From Alkaliphilus sp. (GTDB lineage: Bacteria > Bacillota > Clostridia > Peptostreptococcales > Thermotaleaceae), in NCBI GenBank assembly GCA_018335765.1, contig JAGXRU010000002.1, forward strand, positions 1 to 6,706: a stretch of DNA of 6,706 nt, given 5' to 3'. Every line of letters starts with the position of its first letter. Position 1 is the first letter of the stretch. The notes under the pieces are model-generated. The model saw only the letters and a program-made list of their open reading frames with translations, ran no database searches and had not been told where the DNA came from. This document shows, piece by piece, positions 1-6,521 of this stretch. Made by a program: the position numbers and the translations under genes.

Positions 1-1
1 T

Positions 2-1516
2 GTGGATGCTTTTGAAGGGCCCATGCCTCAAACCAGATTTGTTCTAAGAAAAGCACTAGAGTCCGGACTAAAACCCGTAGTTGTAATTAACAAAATCGAT
101 AGACCTGAAGCCAGAAGCGAAGAGGTAGTTGATCAAGTATTAGATCTCTTTATAGATTTAGGTGCTGATAATGATCAGTTAGATTTTCCTGTGGTTTATG
201 CTTCTGCAAAAAAGGGAATATCAAAGTACAGCATCGATGCTGCTGATGAAGATATGAAACCCCTTTTTGATATGATTATTAAGGAAGTTCCTCCTCCTGT
301 CGGTCAGTTAGACGACGGATTGCAATGCATGATTGCCTCCATTGATTATGACAAATATGTTGGAAGAATTGGAGTAGGAAAGATTATTAGAGGAAGTCTT
401 CGTAAGAATCAAGAGGTTGTGCTTTGTACAGCGAAGGGCGAATTTAAAAACTTTCGTATTAGCAATTTATATAATTATTATGGATTAGCCCGTGTGGGAA
501 TTGAAGAAGCACAGTTTGGTGAAATTATTGCTTTTTCTGGCACTGATGATCTTAATATTGGTGAGACAATTTGTTCTACAGACAAAATAGATCCACTGCC
601 AGTAATAAAAATTGATGAACCTACCATTTCTATGAACTTCATAGTTAATGACAGTCCTTTTGCTGGAAAGGAAGGTAGCTATGTTACCAGCCGACATCTA
701 AAGGAAAGATTAGAAAGAGAGCTGTTGTCCAATGTAGCATTGAAGGTTGAAGAAACTGATTCTGCTGATTCTTTTAGTGTTTCAGGCAGAGGCGAGCTGC
801 ATCTTTCTATATTGATTGAAACCATGAGAAGAGAGGGTTATGAATTCTCTGTGTCCAGACCAGAGGTTATTTATAAAAAAATTGATGAGGAGCTTTGTGA
901 ACCCATGGAACATGTAGTGATCGAAGTTCCTGAAGCGTACATGGGAATTGTCATTGAAACTCTTGGAAAGAGGAAGGGTGAAATGCTTGACATGCTTTTG
1001 AATTCCAATGGTACAGTAAAGCTGGAATTTAAAATACCGGCCAGAGGTCTGATTGGCTACCGCTCTGACTTTTTGACTGACACTAGAGGAAATGGCATAC
1101 TAAATCATGTTTTTGATGGATATGGTCCACATAAAGGAGAAATATCCTCTAGAACCAAAGGTTCCTTAATAGCCTTTGAATCCGGAACTGCTGTAAGCTA
1201 TGGTCTTTACAATGCCCAAGAAAGAGGATCTTTATTTATTGAACCAGGACTTGAGGTTTATGAGGGTATGGTTGTTGGAGAAAATGCAAGAGCTTCCGAT
1301 ATCATCGTTAATGTGTGCAAGAAAAAACAATTAACCAACGTAAGAGCCTCAGGGTCTGACGATTCTATGAGACTTGTCCCTCCAATCAATATGTCCCTTG
1401 AACAAGCCCTAGAATTTATAGCTGATGACGAACTGGTTGAAATCACGCCAAAAAGCATTCGAATTAGAAAAAAGCTTCTAGACAAAAATCAAAGATCCAG
1501 AAATTCAAGAAACTAA
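2..1516 (+). CDS. typA: Ribosome-associated translational GTPase TypA/BipA, 5'-truncated by window edge
   Basis: TypA/BipA is a ribosome-binding GTPase of the EF-G/LepA group, linked in other bacteria to ribosome assembly, cold and stress growth. The window holds 504 residues of a family usually a little over 600, so about 100 N-terminal residues (P-loop, switch regions, start) lie to the left; the first codon GTG is an internal Val of the VVDAFEGPMPQTRF stretch and not a start. Visible: the G4 motif NKID at residues 30-33, the G5 motif SAK at 68-70, the beta-barrel domain at roughly 105-195, the EF-G-like domain with SPFAGKEG near 219 and SGRGELHLS near 262, and the BipA-specific C-terminal domain with PARGLIGYRSDF near 347, LTNVRASGSD near 444 and the DDELVEITPKSIRIRKK tail. 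The order and motifs match E. coli BipA throughout, with no internal defect. It ends directly in a strong hairpin terminator and converges on cls. Confidence 0.97.
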   Translation: MDAFEGPMPQTRFVLRKALESGLKPVVVINKIDRPEARSEEVVDQVLDLFIDLGADNDQLDFPVVYASAKKGISKYSIDAADEDMKPLFDMIIKEVPPPVGQLDDGLQCMIASIDYDKYVGRIGVGKIIRGSLRKNQEVVLCTAKGEFKNFRISNLYNYYGLARVGIEEAQFGEIIAFSGTDDLNIGETICSTDKIDPLPVIKIDEPTISMNFIVNDSPFAGKEGSYVTSRHLKERLERELLSNVALKVEETDSADSFSVSGRGELHLSILIETMRREGYEFSVSRPEVIYKKIDEELCEPMEHVVIEVPEAYMGIVIETLGKRKGEMLDMLLNSNGTVKLEFKIPARGLIGYRSDFLTDTRGNGILNHVFDGYGPHKGEISSRTKGSLIAFESGTAVSYGLYNAQERGSLFIEPGLEVYEGMVVGENARASDIIVNVCKKKQLTNVRASGSDDSMRLVPPINMSLEQALEFIADDELVEITPKSIRIRKKLLDKNQRSRNSRN

Positions 1517-1555
1517 AAAGAGCAGGAAAACCACGAAGGTTTTCCTGCTCTTTTT
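1515..1555. terminator. Bidirectional rho-independent terminator between typA and cls
   Basis: A perfect 18-bp inverted repeat (1515-1532 with 1538-1555) encloses a 5-base loop, ACGAA. Each arm has a GAGCAGGAAAACC-type core and five A or T at its outer end, so a transcript from either strand ends in a stable stem with a U tract. The left arm begins inside the TAA stop of typA (1514-1516), and the right arm ends two bases before the cls stop codon at 1558. It therefore serves both convergent units in a 41-base gap. Confidence 0.95.
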
Positions 1556-1557
1556 AG

Positions 1558-3195
1558 TTATAGCAAGGGTGAAAATAAACTTCCTGCAGATTCTTTGATT
1601 TTTTCTAACAACGGCCTTTTGAGATGTTCTTCTAGCATTATTTCTTCACTATCTTTAAGATCCATTAAAAAATCTTTTTCCAACCGTACTACCGTATCTT
1701 TATCGTAAATAAATGCATTCACTTCGAAATTTAGTTGAAAACTTCTTATATCAAGGTTAGCAGTGCCTATTGAAGCCATTGCACCATCTACTACAAGAAT
1801 TTTCGCATGGATAAACCCCTTGGTATATTCATATATTTTTACACCCGCTTTCAGAAGTTGTTCAACATTTCCCCTAGATGCCCAAAAGACAGTCTTATGG
1901 TCTGGTTTGCTAGGTAATATTATTTTTACATCTACTCCGCTTAAAGCCGCTGTTTTCAATGCCATCATTATACTGTCTTCAGGCACTAGGTATGGTGTAT
2001 TAATCCAAATTCTCTCTTCTGCTGAAGTAATGATTGAGAAATATGCCTGCATGATGGATTCCCAATCTGAATCTGGCCCGCTAGCTGTTATTTGGATTAA
2101 TTGTTCTCCAAAGTAATCTAGTTTAGGAAAGTACCATTCATTAAATTCAATTCGTTGCTTAGACACAAAAAACCAGTCCAGCAAGAAAATATTTTGAAGC
2201 CCATATACTGCCTCTCCTTCAATCAGCAAATGGGTATCCCTCCAAAATCCGAGATAAGGATTTTTACCCAAATATTCATCTCCGATATTAATACCTCCTA
2301 AGAAGCCCGCCTTACCATCTACAACAATAATTTTTCTGTGGTTTCTATAGTTTAACTCTCTACTAAGCAGAGGAATAAAAACAGGCAAAAATCCATGGAT
2401 TTCTACACCAGATCCTTTCATCTCTTTTAAATATTCCTTACTAAGTTTCCAGCTTCCAACGCTGTCATATATTACCCTTACTTCAACACCACTTCTCGCT
2501 TTTTCCATAAGAATATTCATAATTTTTTTACCTATATTGTCATTTTTAATAATGAAATACTCTAAATGGATGTGATGTCTGGCTTTTGAAAGAACCTCTA
2601 TTATAGTTTCAAACGTTACTATTCCATTAGTTAGAACGTTAGAGCGATTGTTAGTTGTAAATGGAGCTTTAGCGCTATTGATAATTAAGCTGATCAGCCT
2701 TTTCTTCACAAAACTCTGTTCATCGCCCTGAAATAAGGTTTTATCCTTAATTGCATCTTTTTGGATATTAGTTATCTGTTCAAAGTAAGCAAAATCTCTG
2801 CCCTTTTTTTTTCTAAACATATTTTTCTTCCTGACATTTTGACCCAAAAATAGGTAAATAATAAATCCTATGACTGGTACAAGGAAAAGCACCAATAGCC
2901 ACGCTACGGTTTTCGAAGGATTTTTGTTTTCCATAAATATTAATGCTGCAATGAAAAATGTATATACTGTAAAGATATATCCAACATATCCTCTGAATAC
3001 ATTAAACAATTGAATGATTTCAGACTTTTTTGGCAGAAAATCATTCAAATTCTCTGAAAAAATACTCCATCCAATATAATGTGATGAACCTTCGGCTTTT
3101 ATTGTTTGAATAAGCATAACTGCTATAATAGTTATGACAAGGAAGTGTATTGTTGAGTTTTTATATCTCACTATACTATTCACCACACTTTTCAA
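1558..3195 (-). CDS. cls: Cardiolipin synthase, two-HKD phospholipase D family
   Basis: The enzyme joins two phosphatidylglycerols into cardiolipin plus glycerol at the cytoplasmic membrane. The 545-residue product has hydrophobic segments at about 17-32, 70-88 and 97-117; the last two form the usual cardiolipin synthase N-terminal membrane domain, while the first is an additional N-terminal helix. Two complete PLD catalytic motifs follow: H286-x-K288-x4-D293 with GGIN at 300-303, and H463-x-K465-x4-D470 with the GTANLDIRS stretch at 477-485. Both are intact, so activity is expected. The called start is TTG at 3195; GAGGG (3213-3209) lies 13 nt before it, farther than usual, so GTG at 3171 (residue 9, preceded by GGTGA) is an alternative. 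It lies 35 nt downstream of the XRE regulator and is probably the last gene of that unit, sharing the typA terminator. Clostridia and bacilli often carry several cls paralogues, so this need not be the main one. Confidence 0.93.
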   Translation of the reverse strand: MKSVVNSIVRYKNSTIHFLVITIIAVMLIQTIKAEGSSHYIGWSIFSENLNDFLPKKSEIIQLFNVFRGYVGYIFTVYTFFIAALIFMENKNPSKTVAWLLVLFLVPVIGFIIYLFLGQNVRKKNMFRKKKGRDFAYFEQITNIQKDAIKDKTLFQGDEQSFVKKRLISLIINSAKAPFTTNNRSNVLTNGIVTFETIIEVLSKARHHIHLEYFIIKNDNIGKKIMNILMEKARSGVEVRVIYDSVGSWKLSKEYLKEMKGSGVEIHGFLPVFIPLLSRELNYRNHRKIIVVDGKAGFLGGINIGDEYLGKNPYLGFWRDTHLLIEGEAVYGLQNIFLLDWFFVSKQRIEFNEWYFPKLDYFGEQLIQITASGPDSDWESIMQAYFSIITSAEERIWINTPYLVPEDSIMMALKTAALSGVDVKIILPSKPDHKTVFWASRGNVEQLLKAGVKIYEYTKGFIHAKILVVDGAMASIGTANLDIRSFQLNFEVNAFIYDKDTVVRLEKDFLMDLKDSEEIMLEEHLKRPLLEKIKESAGSLFSPLL

Positions 3196-3230
3196 AGATA
3201 AGATTATACCCTCATTATATGTTAGATAAA

Positions 3231-3926
3231 TCAGACAGTATTTAAATTAACTTCAAGCCTAATTGCTCTTCCTAAGACCTTCAAATCTTTCAGCTCAACA
3301 ATTTGAACACTAAAATCCTTGTTCCCAGATACAAGTTCAACCTTATTTCCAGTCAATTTTTTTATCTTTCTAAGTAATATTTTCCCACTATGCTCTAGTA
3401 ATGTCAGTGAATTATTAGTAATTTCATGGTTTAAATATATCAGTACTAAATCTCCCTTAATAATTCTAAACCCTTCTAATTGATTATCAACGATCTCCAT
3501 ATAAACAAGCTTGTCAGGGTGATATCCTTCTACTTTTCTGTCGATTATTGGGAAGTTTCTAGACTTTCTTGTTTCCTTTAAATTAGCATCTAATATGGGA
3601 ACACACTTAATAATTCCAGATAAAGCTTCCTCCCATTGTTCAAGCGGTTGAATATCCTGTCTTGCTTTAACAGGCATATCTATGTTTTTTGTAGAAGGTT
3701 GATTGATAATAGGCTCTTGTATTTTTGTTTCCAGTATTGTATTTTCCTCAAAGTTCTTACCTAATATTTTTGAAAGTTGCTCTAACATTTTGTCGTTTAT
3801 TATTTTTTTCCCTGTTTCAATTTCCATAATAAAAGATTCGCTTACACCACATTTTTTTCCTAACTGTTTATGTGTAAGCCCTAGTTTAACGCGTTCTTCA
3901 TTGATTTTTTTTCCAATTCTGCTCAA
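3231..3926 (-). CDS. XRE-family regulator with non-catalytic LexA/S24-like C-terminal domain
   Basis: This is a 231-residue predicted DNA-binding regulator. Residues 1-60 form an XRE/Cro-type helix-turn-helix, with the recognition region around LTHKQLGKKCGVSESFIMEI (17-36). A polar linker spans about 65-105. Residues 138-228 read like the LexA/S24 fold: MEIVDNQLEGFRIIKGDLVLI, then LLRKIKKL, GNKVEL and a closing LGRAIRLEV strand. Aligned by eye to E. coli LexA, the nucleophile Ser119 falls on Gln149 and the general base Lys156 falls on Arg186, and there is no obvious Ala-Gly cleavage site. Self-cleavage therefore looks impossible, and the domain more likely serves dimerisation or ligand sensing (inference). 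The TTG start is supported by a strong GAGGTGA six bases upstream. It sits between the CGGC gene and cls with 35-nt gaps, so both and itself are plausible targets. No operator could be assigned. Confidence 0.85.
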   Translation of the reverse strand: MSRIGKKINEERVKLGLTHKQLGKKCGVSESFIMEIETGKKIINDKMLEQLSKILGKNFEENTILETKIQEPIINQPSTKNIDMPVKARQDIQPLEQWEEALSGIIKCVPILDANLKETRKSRNFPIIDRKVEGYHPDKLVYMEIVDNQLEGFRIIKGDLVLIYLNHEITNNSLTLLEHSGKILLRKIKKLTGNKVELVSGNKDFSVQIVELKDLKVLGRAIRLEVNLNTV

Positions 3927-3932
3927 TTTTTG

Positions 3933-3939
3933 TCACCTC
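3933..3939 (-). promoter_or_regulatory. Strong ribosome-binding site fixing the TTG start of the XRE regulator
   Basis: GAGGTGA is a seven-base match to the anti-Shine-Dalgarno complement and lies six bases before the TTG at 3926-3924. No ATG occurs in frame near it, so this site decides the start. Confidence 0.8.
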
Positions 3940-3961
3940 GTCTATGATGGCTCGCAAACTG

Positions 3962-4372
3962 CTAATAGGTATTGTAAATACCCTCTCCCCTTAATTGAGT
4001 CGAGGTTTTGCTAATATATGAGCCCTCAACAATATTGTTGAATCCTTTTTTCTCAATAATATATTTAATATAATCCAGATGGGGACATCTATCAGCATGA
4101 TAGTTATCCGTGGTCATACATGAGGACAGGTGTATTGAAACTTCTTCCTTATCAATATCAGTATTATTCTTCAACTTTTTCATCAAGTGTTCTATTTTAC
4201 TTGAAACACCCTTTCCACAGCAACCTCCGCATGTGAAAGAAATGTATTGAACATCCTCATTATAATTTTTGAATTTATCTGTTCTTTTATAAAAGGAATG
4301 TGTACAGGCAAAACCACTGCACCTATTGTGTGTCAAATCACACTGTATAATCACTACATACTTCTTATCCAT
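3962..4372 (-). CDS. CGGC-domain protein, putative metal/redox-binding
   Basis: This 136-residue small cytosolic protein of the CGGC-domain family (PF08821 by resemblance) has no well-defined biochemical role; metal or redox binding is inferred from its cysteines. The chain starts with a beta strand, KKYVVIIQC, followed by C11, C18 and C23, then the family signature FTCGGCCGK at 46-54 (C48, C51, C52), HLSSC (C85) and the RCPHLDYI segment (C96, H98), and ends near VEGSY. The cysteine layout is typical of the family. The reading frame stays open upstream to 4456, but that extension would overlap trmB and has no family-like sequence. I chose ATG at 4372, seven bases after AAGGGG (4385-4380); the adjacent ATG at 4375 is the alternative. 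It lies 43 nt after trmB and 35 nt before the XRE gene, so it is probably cotranscribed with both. Confidence 0.85.
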   Translation of the reverse strand: MDKKYVVIIQCDLTHNRCSGFACTHSFYKRTDKFKNYNEDVQYISFTCGGCCGKGVSSKIEHLMKKLKNNTDIDKEEVSIHLSSCMTTDNYHADRCPHLDYIKYIIEKKGFNNIVEGSYISKTSTQLRGEGIYNTY

Positions 4373-4379
4373 CATTAGT

Positions 4380-4385
4380 CCCCTT
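4380..4385 (-). promoter_or_regulatory. Ribosome-binding site of the CGGC-domain gene
   Basis: AAGGGG precedes the tandem ATG ATG by four and seven bases respectively. It argues for a start at 4372 (or 4375) and against the long upstream extension to 4456, which has no such site at the right place. Confidence 0.7.
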
Positions 4386-4415
4386 CTAAATAAATCATAG
4401 CTTAGCTTCATTCCA

Positions 4416-5075
4416 TCACAAGTTTGCTGAATTGTCAATTGTTTTAGCAGCCTCACATCTATATATCTTCATATTCAAGGAAGAAAATTTGTCTTCATAT
4501 TCCGTAGTAACATTTTGTTGGTATTCACTGCTGTGAAGATCAAAGGTGATGTTCCTTAAAAGAAAATATTTTAAAGCTAGTTCATTTAATGAAAATTCAA
4601 ACAACTTCTCATTATCTGTTTTAAAGTAAATCTCTCCCTTTGGTATCAGTAAATTAATGTATTTATCAAGAAATCCTCTATGGGTTAATCTTCTCTTAGC
4701 ACATCTTTTTTTGGGCCATGGATCGCAAAAATTTATATAGATTCTACTGATTTCTTCTTTGGCAAATATTTCTTCTATTCTATTTATGTCAATACACAAA
4801 AATATAATATTTCTTAAATCCTTCTCTATTGCCTTTTCCACAGCCTTTAACAATATTTCTTCTTTAATTTCAATTCCAACATAGTTTATTTCAGGGTTAT
4901 CCACTGCTAGTCTGGTTATAAATTGTCCCCTACCTGTACCCAATTCTACGTGTATTGGATTGGAATTTTCAAAATAGTCATTCCAATTTCCCTTAAGAAT
5001 TTCAGGTCTCTCATAAACGTAGTTGCTATAACTTAGCAATTTTTCCATTGACCCTGGTTTTTTTCTTCTTCGCAT
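4416..5075 (-). CDS. trmB: tRNA (guanine-N7-)-methyltransferase, m7G46
   Basis: TrmB uses SAM to methylate N7 of G46 in the tRNA variable loop. From the ATG at 5075 the protein has 219 residues, the normal family length, and begins MRRRKKPG, like the usual MRxRxKPW start. SAM-binding motif I, ELGTGRGQF, is at 44-52; YVGIEIK follows at 65-71; the signature FCDPWPKKRCAKRRL spans 116-130; and TEYEDKF, a conserved C-terminal substrate-site motif, is at 191-197. One oddity: the signature normally reads DPWPKKRHxKRR, and here the His is Cys (residue 125). The reading frame continues to a TTG at 5099, but the AGGA at 5088-5085, nine bases before the ATG, and the family N terminus favour the shorter form. 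It heads the tight minus-strand run trmB, CGGC, XRE, cls. A candidate promoter lies at 5113-5140. Confidence 0.95.
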   Translation of the reverse strand: MRRRKKPGSMEKLLSYSNYVYERPEILKGNWNDYFENSNPIHVELGTGRGQFITRLAVDNPEINYVGIEIKEEILLKAVEKAIEKDLRNIIFLCIDINRIEEIFAKEEISRIYINFCDPWPKKRCAKRRLTHRGFLDKYINLLIPKGEIYFKTDNEKLFEFSLNELALKYFLLRNITFDLHSSEYQQNVTTEYEDKFSSLNMKIYRCEAAKTIDNSANL

Positions 5076-5112
5076 AAGCTCAAATCCTATTCCTTTCAAA
5101 AATATCTATTTG

Positions 5113-5140
5113 ATAATAGCTTAAGATGATCTTTTCACAA
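5113..5140 (-). promoter_or_regulatory. Candidate sigma-A promoter upstream of trmB
   Basis: On the minus strand, TTGTGA (5140-5135, four of six matches to TTGACA) is followed after 16 bases by TATTAT (5118-5113, five of six to TATAAT). The -10 box ends 37 bases before the trmB ATG. The -35 box overlaps the last sense codon and stop of the broken upstream gene. AT-rich DNA yields such matches by chance, so this is tentative. Confidence 0.35.
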
Positions 5141-5387
5141 GCCATTCTTTCGTAACAATGGCTTGCAAGGGGACTCAAAAATCTCTGTGATTTCAAAGCA
5201 TTCATTTAGTTCTTCAATGAGGATTTCTTTTTCAAACGGATCAGTAAAGGAAAAAGCAAACCACACATTTCTCTGCTACGTGGACATGTTTTGAAAGCAG
5301 ATCTATGATATCATTCGGCGACGAACCCAACTCACATAAGTGCTCTAACAACCTACTTTTCTGCTACAACAAGCATTTCAAAATCTG
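5135..5387 (-). pseudogene. Small unrecognised gene broken by two +1 frameshifts
   Basis: Three minus-strand reading frames join into one protein-like chain if one A is removed at each of two A runs. The first frame (DFEMLVVAE) hits TAG just after the AAAA run at 5360-5357. The second (SRLLEHLCELGSSPNDIIDLLSKHV, split here as SRLLEHLCELG and SSPNDIIDLLSKHV) runs to the AAA at 5270-5268 and soon reaches TGA. The third (VWFAFSFTDPFEKEI, then LIEELNECFEI) ends at TGA 5137-5135. Restored from the ATG at 5376 it would have about 79 residues, acidic and probably alpha/beta; the frame is open further upstream into the 3' end of the methyltransferase gene, so the true start is unclear. I do not recognise the family. 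The shifts could be real decay or base-calling errors in homopolymers. It occupies the gap between the methyltransferase and trmB; a 9-bp inverted repeat (5138-5146 with 5157-5165) near its 3' end lacks a U tract. Confidence 0.6.
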
Positions 5388-6179
5388 CTATCGTGAGTTG
5401 ATCTTCTCTTGAATATGCCCCCAGTTTTGCTCCGAGTTGAAAATCGAAGTTCCAATAAACAATTTTAACTTATATTCACCATCTTCAAGCAGGTTTTTAT
5501 CATAAAGATCGTTCAACTTCATTTCATCAACCTTAAATTGGCATTTATTAAAAATGTCCATCCATTGGTCATAAGTAAATAACCCAAGAGTATGAACCTC
5601 ATTATAGATTCTTTTTCCACTCTCATCACGTATCAGATAGGTCAAAGTAGCCTCATAAGAGCTCTCGGAAACAATATGATTGTTCTCAAAGATTGTTATG
5701 TGAATGTTATTTTTTTCACCAGTGTATGCAAAATTATTGTTCCTGAATTCTTCCTTCGTATGGGCGACAACTAAGAGGACCCCGTTGGGATTCATATGTG
5801 CTGCTGCATTTTTCATGGTTGCCATCAAATCCTCTAAAGTTGTCATATAGGCAATAGAATCAGGAATAATAACGATGTCAAACTTTTTGTTCAAGTTTAT
5901 CGTTCGCATATCTCCCTTAACATAAGTGATTTCAGGATTTTTTGCACTAGCAAGGTTAAGCATTCCTTCACTCAGATCCACTCCTGTTACAGTAAAATGC
6001 TTTTTAAAATAAAAATCATGTCCTCCTGCACCACATCCAAGATGCAACATAGTAGGAGACTGTATAGGAATATACCTTTCTATGGTTTTGATATAGACCA
6101 TTGTCTCTTCTTCGTAGGATTCTGTAGCAGACAAAATATTCTCTGCCCAAGCAAGCTCATTGTATATTATCCAATTCAT
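5388..6179 (-). CDS. SAM-dependent class I methyltransferase, substrate unknown
   Basis: This 263-residue soluble protein has a Rossmann-type SAM-binding fold. Motif I is LHLGCGAGG at 45-53, the acidic end of strand 2 is D68 in GVDLSEGML (66-74), GDMR at 89-92 is the motif near the adenine, FDIVIIPDSIAYM at 100-112 is strand 4, and MNPNGVLLV at 129-137 is the usual strand 5 region. The C-terminal third (about 150-245) contains a YEATLTYLIRD segment and FTYDQWMDIFNKC, as in small-molecule methyltransferases whose insert lies over the active site. It resembles the broad methyltransferase domain 25/11 group, and the substrate cannot be read from sequence. The ATG start is supported by GAGGT (6192-6188), eight bases upstream. 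It is separated from trmB by the broken small gene and probably has its own promoter at 6216-6244. It does not resemble a DNA or rRNA methylase. Confidence 0.88.
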   Translation of the reverse strand: MNWIIYNELAWAENILSATESYEEETMVYIKTIERYIPIQSPTMLHLGCGAGGHDFYFKKHFTVTGVDLSEGMLNLASAKNPEITYVKGDMRTINLNKKFDIVIIPDSIAYMTTLEDLMATMKNAAAHMNPNGVLLVVAHTKEEFRNNNFAYTGEKNNIHITIFENNHIVSESSYEATLTYLIRDESGKRIYNEVHTLGLFTYDQWMDIFNKCQFKVDEMKLNDLYDKNLLEDGEYKLKLFIGTSIFNSEQNWGHIQEKINSR

Positions 6180-6215
6180 ATAATCTTACCTCATTTAAAT
6201 TATTTGCCTAGTTAT

Positions 6216-6244
6216 ATTATACATTGCATATTTGCTTTTATCTA
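6216..6244 (-). promoter_or_regulatory. Candidate promoter of the methyltransferase gene
   Basis: A perfect TATAAT (6221-6216) on the minus strand is preceded at 17 bases by TAGATA (6244-6239, four of six to TTGACA). The implied transcript start near 6209 would leave a leader of about 30 bases containing the GAGGT ribosome-binding site. The -35 box is weak. Confidence 0.4.
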
Positions 6245-6302
6245 TGTATTTGTTTATGTGTTTATGTGAATAAGTTTGCTGATCGAGGATATGATGTACC
6301 CA

Positions 6303-6349
6303 GAATCAGCTGACGAAACAGAAGGGTTGCAGTTTGCTTTCGTCGATTC
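6303..6349. repeat. Imperfect inverted repeat in a GC-richer intergenic block
   Basis: The arms are GAATC (6303-6307) and GACGAAA (6312-6318), pairing with TTTCGTC (6338-6344) and GATTC (6345-6349), plus an inner CA/TG (6319-6320 with 6335-6336) past a single bulged base. An unpaired AGCT (6308-6311) sits on one side only and the loop is 14 bases. Together 14 base pairs form. The block around it, about 6271-6355, is visibly less AT-rich than its flanks and also contains AGTTTGCT twice in direct orientation (6273-6280 and 6331-6338). It has no U tract on either side, so it is not an ordinary terminator. It could be a small RNA segment, a dispersed repeat unit or the remnant of one. Confidence 0.5.
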
Positions 6350-6415
6350 GCCTTGTGAGTTATTTATAATCAATTTAACAGCTAAATATTCTTTGCAAAT
6401 TACCATAAAATCACA

Positions 6416-6449
6416 AAAGCCGCTCCTCTAAATTGACAAGAACGGCTTT
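6416..6449 (-). terminator. Distal rho-independent terminator of the tRNA transcript
   Basis: In the minus-strand RNA, AAAGCCGUUCUU pairs with AGGAGCGGCUUU through 12 pairs, two of them G-U, around a 10-base loop, followed by UGUGAUUUU. In the plus-strand RNA the two G-U positions become C-A mismatches, so the hairpin is stable only for minus-strand transcripts, which fits the orientation of the tRNA genes. Confidence 0.65.
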
Positions 6450-6464
6450 ATTACTGCATTTTTA

Positions 6465-6512
6465 GATAAAACAAAACCACCCATCGATAAAACTCTTTTT
6501 ATCAATAGATGG
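6465..6512 (-). terminator. Proximal terminator after tRNA-Ser
   Basis: On the minus strand CCATC (6512-6508) pairs with GATGG (6485-6481) and GATAAAA (6503-6497) pairs with TTTTATC (6492-6486), with an AGAG loop and a four-base bulge TATT on the 5' side. The T-rich GTGGTTTTGTTTTATC follows. It starts 10 bases after the tRNA-Ser CCA end. The bulge makes it weaker than the distal hairpin. Confidence 0.6.
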
Positions 6513-6521
6513 TAGATTATT

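Larger units (their letters stand above)
6180..6521. other. Intergenic stretch between methyltransferase and tRNA genes
   Basis: No convincing gene is seen. From left to right it holds the methyltransferase leader and candidate promoter, a tandem 8-bp repeat TTTATGTG (6253-6260 and 6261-6268), a GC-richer block with an imperfect inverted repeat (6303-6349), an AT-rich stretch (about 6358-6415) with no feature, and two hairpins ending the tRNA transcript. A plus-strand frame open from TTG 6276 or ATG 6291 to TAA 6431 (about 51 or 46 codons) looks protein-like at first (MMYPESADETEG) but has no ribosome-binding site and runs into the minus-strand terminator, so I do not call it as a gene. Confidence 0.6.

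Noticed and set aside
1763..2116. 117-codon plus-strand reading frame
   Set aside because: It is antisense to the well-supported cls coding region and has no family-like sequence.
3703..4014. 103-codon plus-strand reading frame
   Set aside because: It is antisense to the XRE and CGGC genes, with no ribosome-binding site and no recognisable domain.
4373..4456. N-terminal extension of the CGGC-domain gene to 4456
   Set aside because: It would overlap the end of trmB by 41 bases, carries no family sequence, and a good ribosome-binding site sits at 4385-4380 just before ATG codons at 4375 and 4372.
5138..5165. 9-bp inverted repeat CAAGCCATT/AATGGCTTG as a terminator
   Set aside because: It has a 10-base loop and no T tract on either side, and it overlaps the end of the broken small gene; a chance or weak structure is more likely.
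6253..6268. Tandem TTTATGTG repeat as an operator or CRISPR-like unit
   Set aside because: There are only two 8-base copies in AT-rich DNA, with no spacer pattern and no palindromic symmetry.
6276..6431. Possible 51-codon plus-strand gene (LLIEDMMYPES start)
   Set aside because: It has no Shine-Dalgarno site or promoter, its 3' part turns to AT-rich low-information sequence, and it ends inside the minus-strand terminator. It would be reconsidered if homologues exist.
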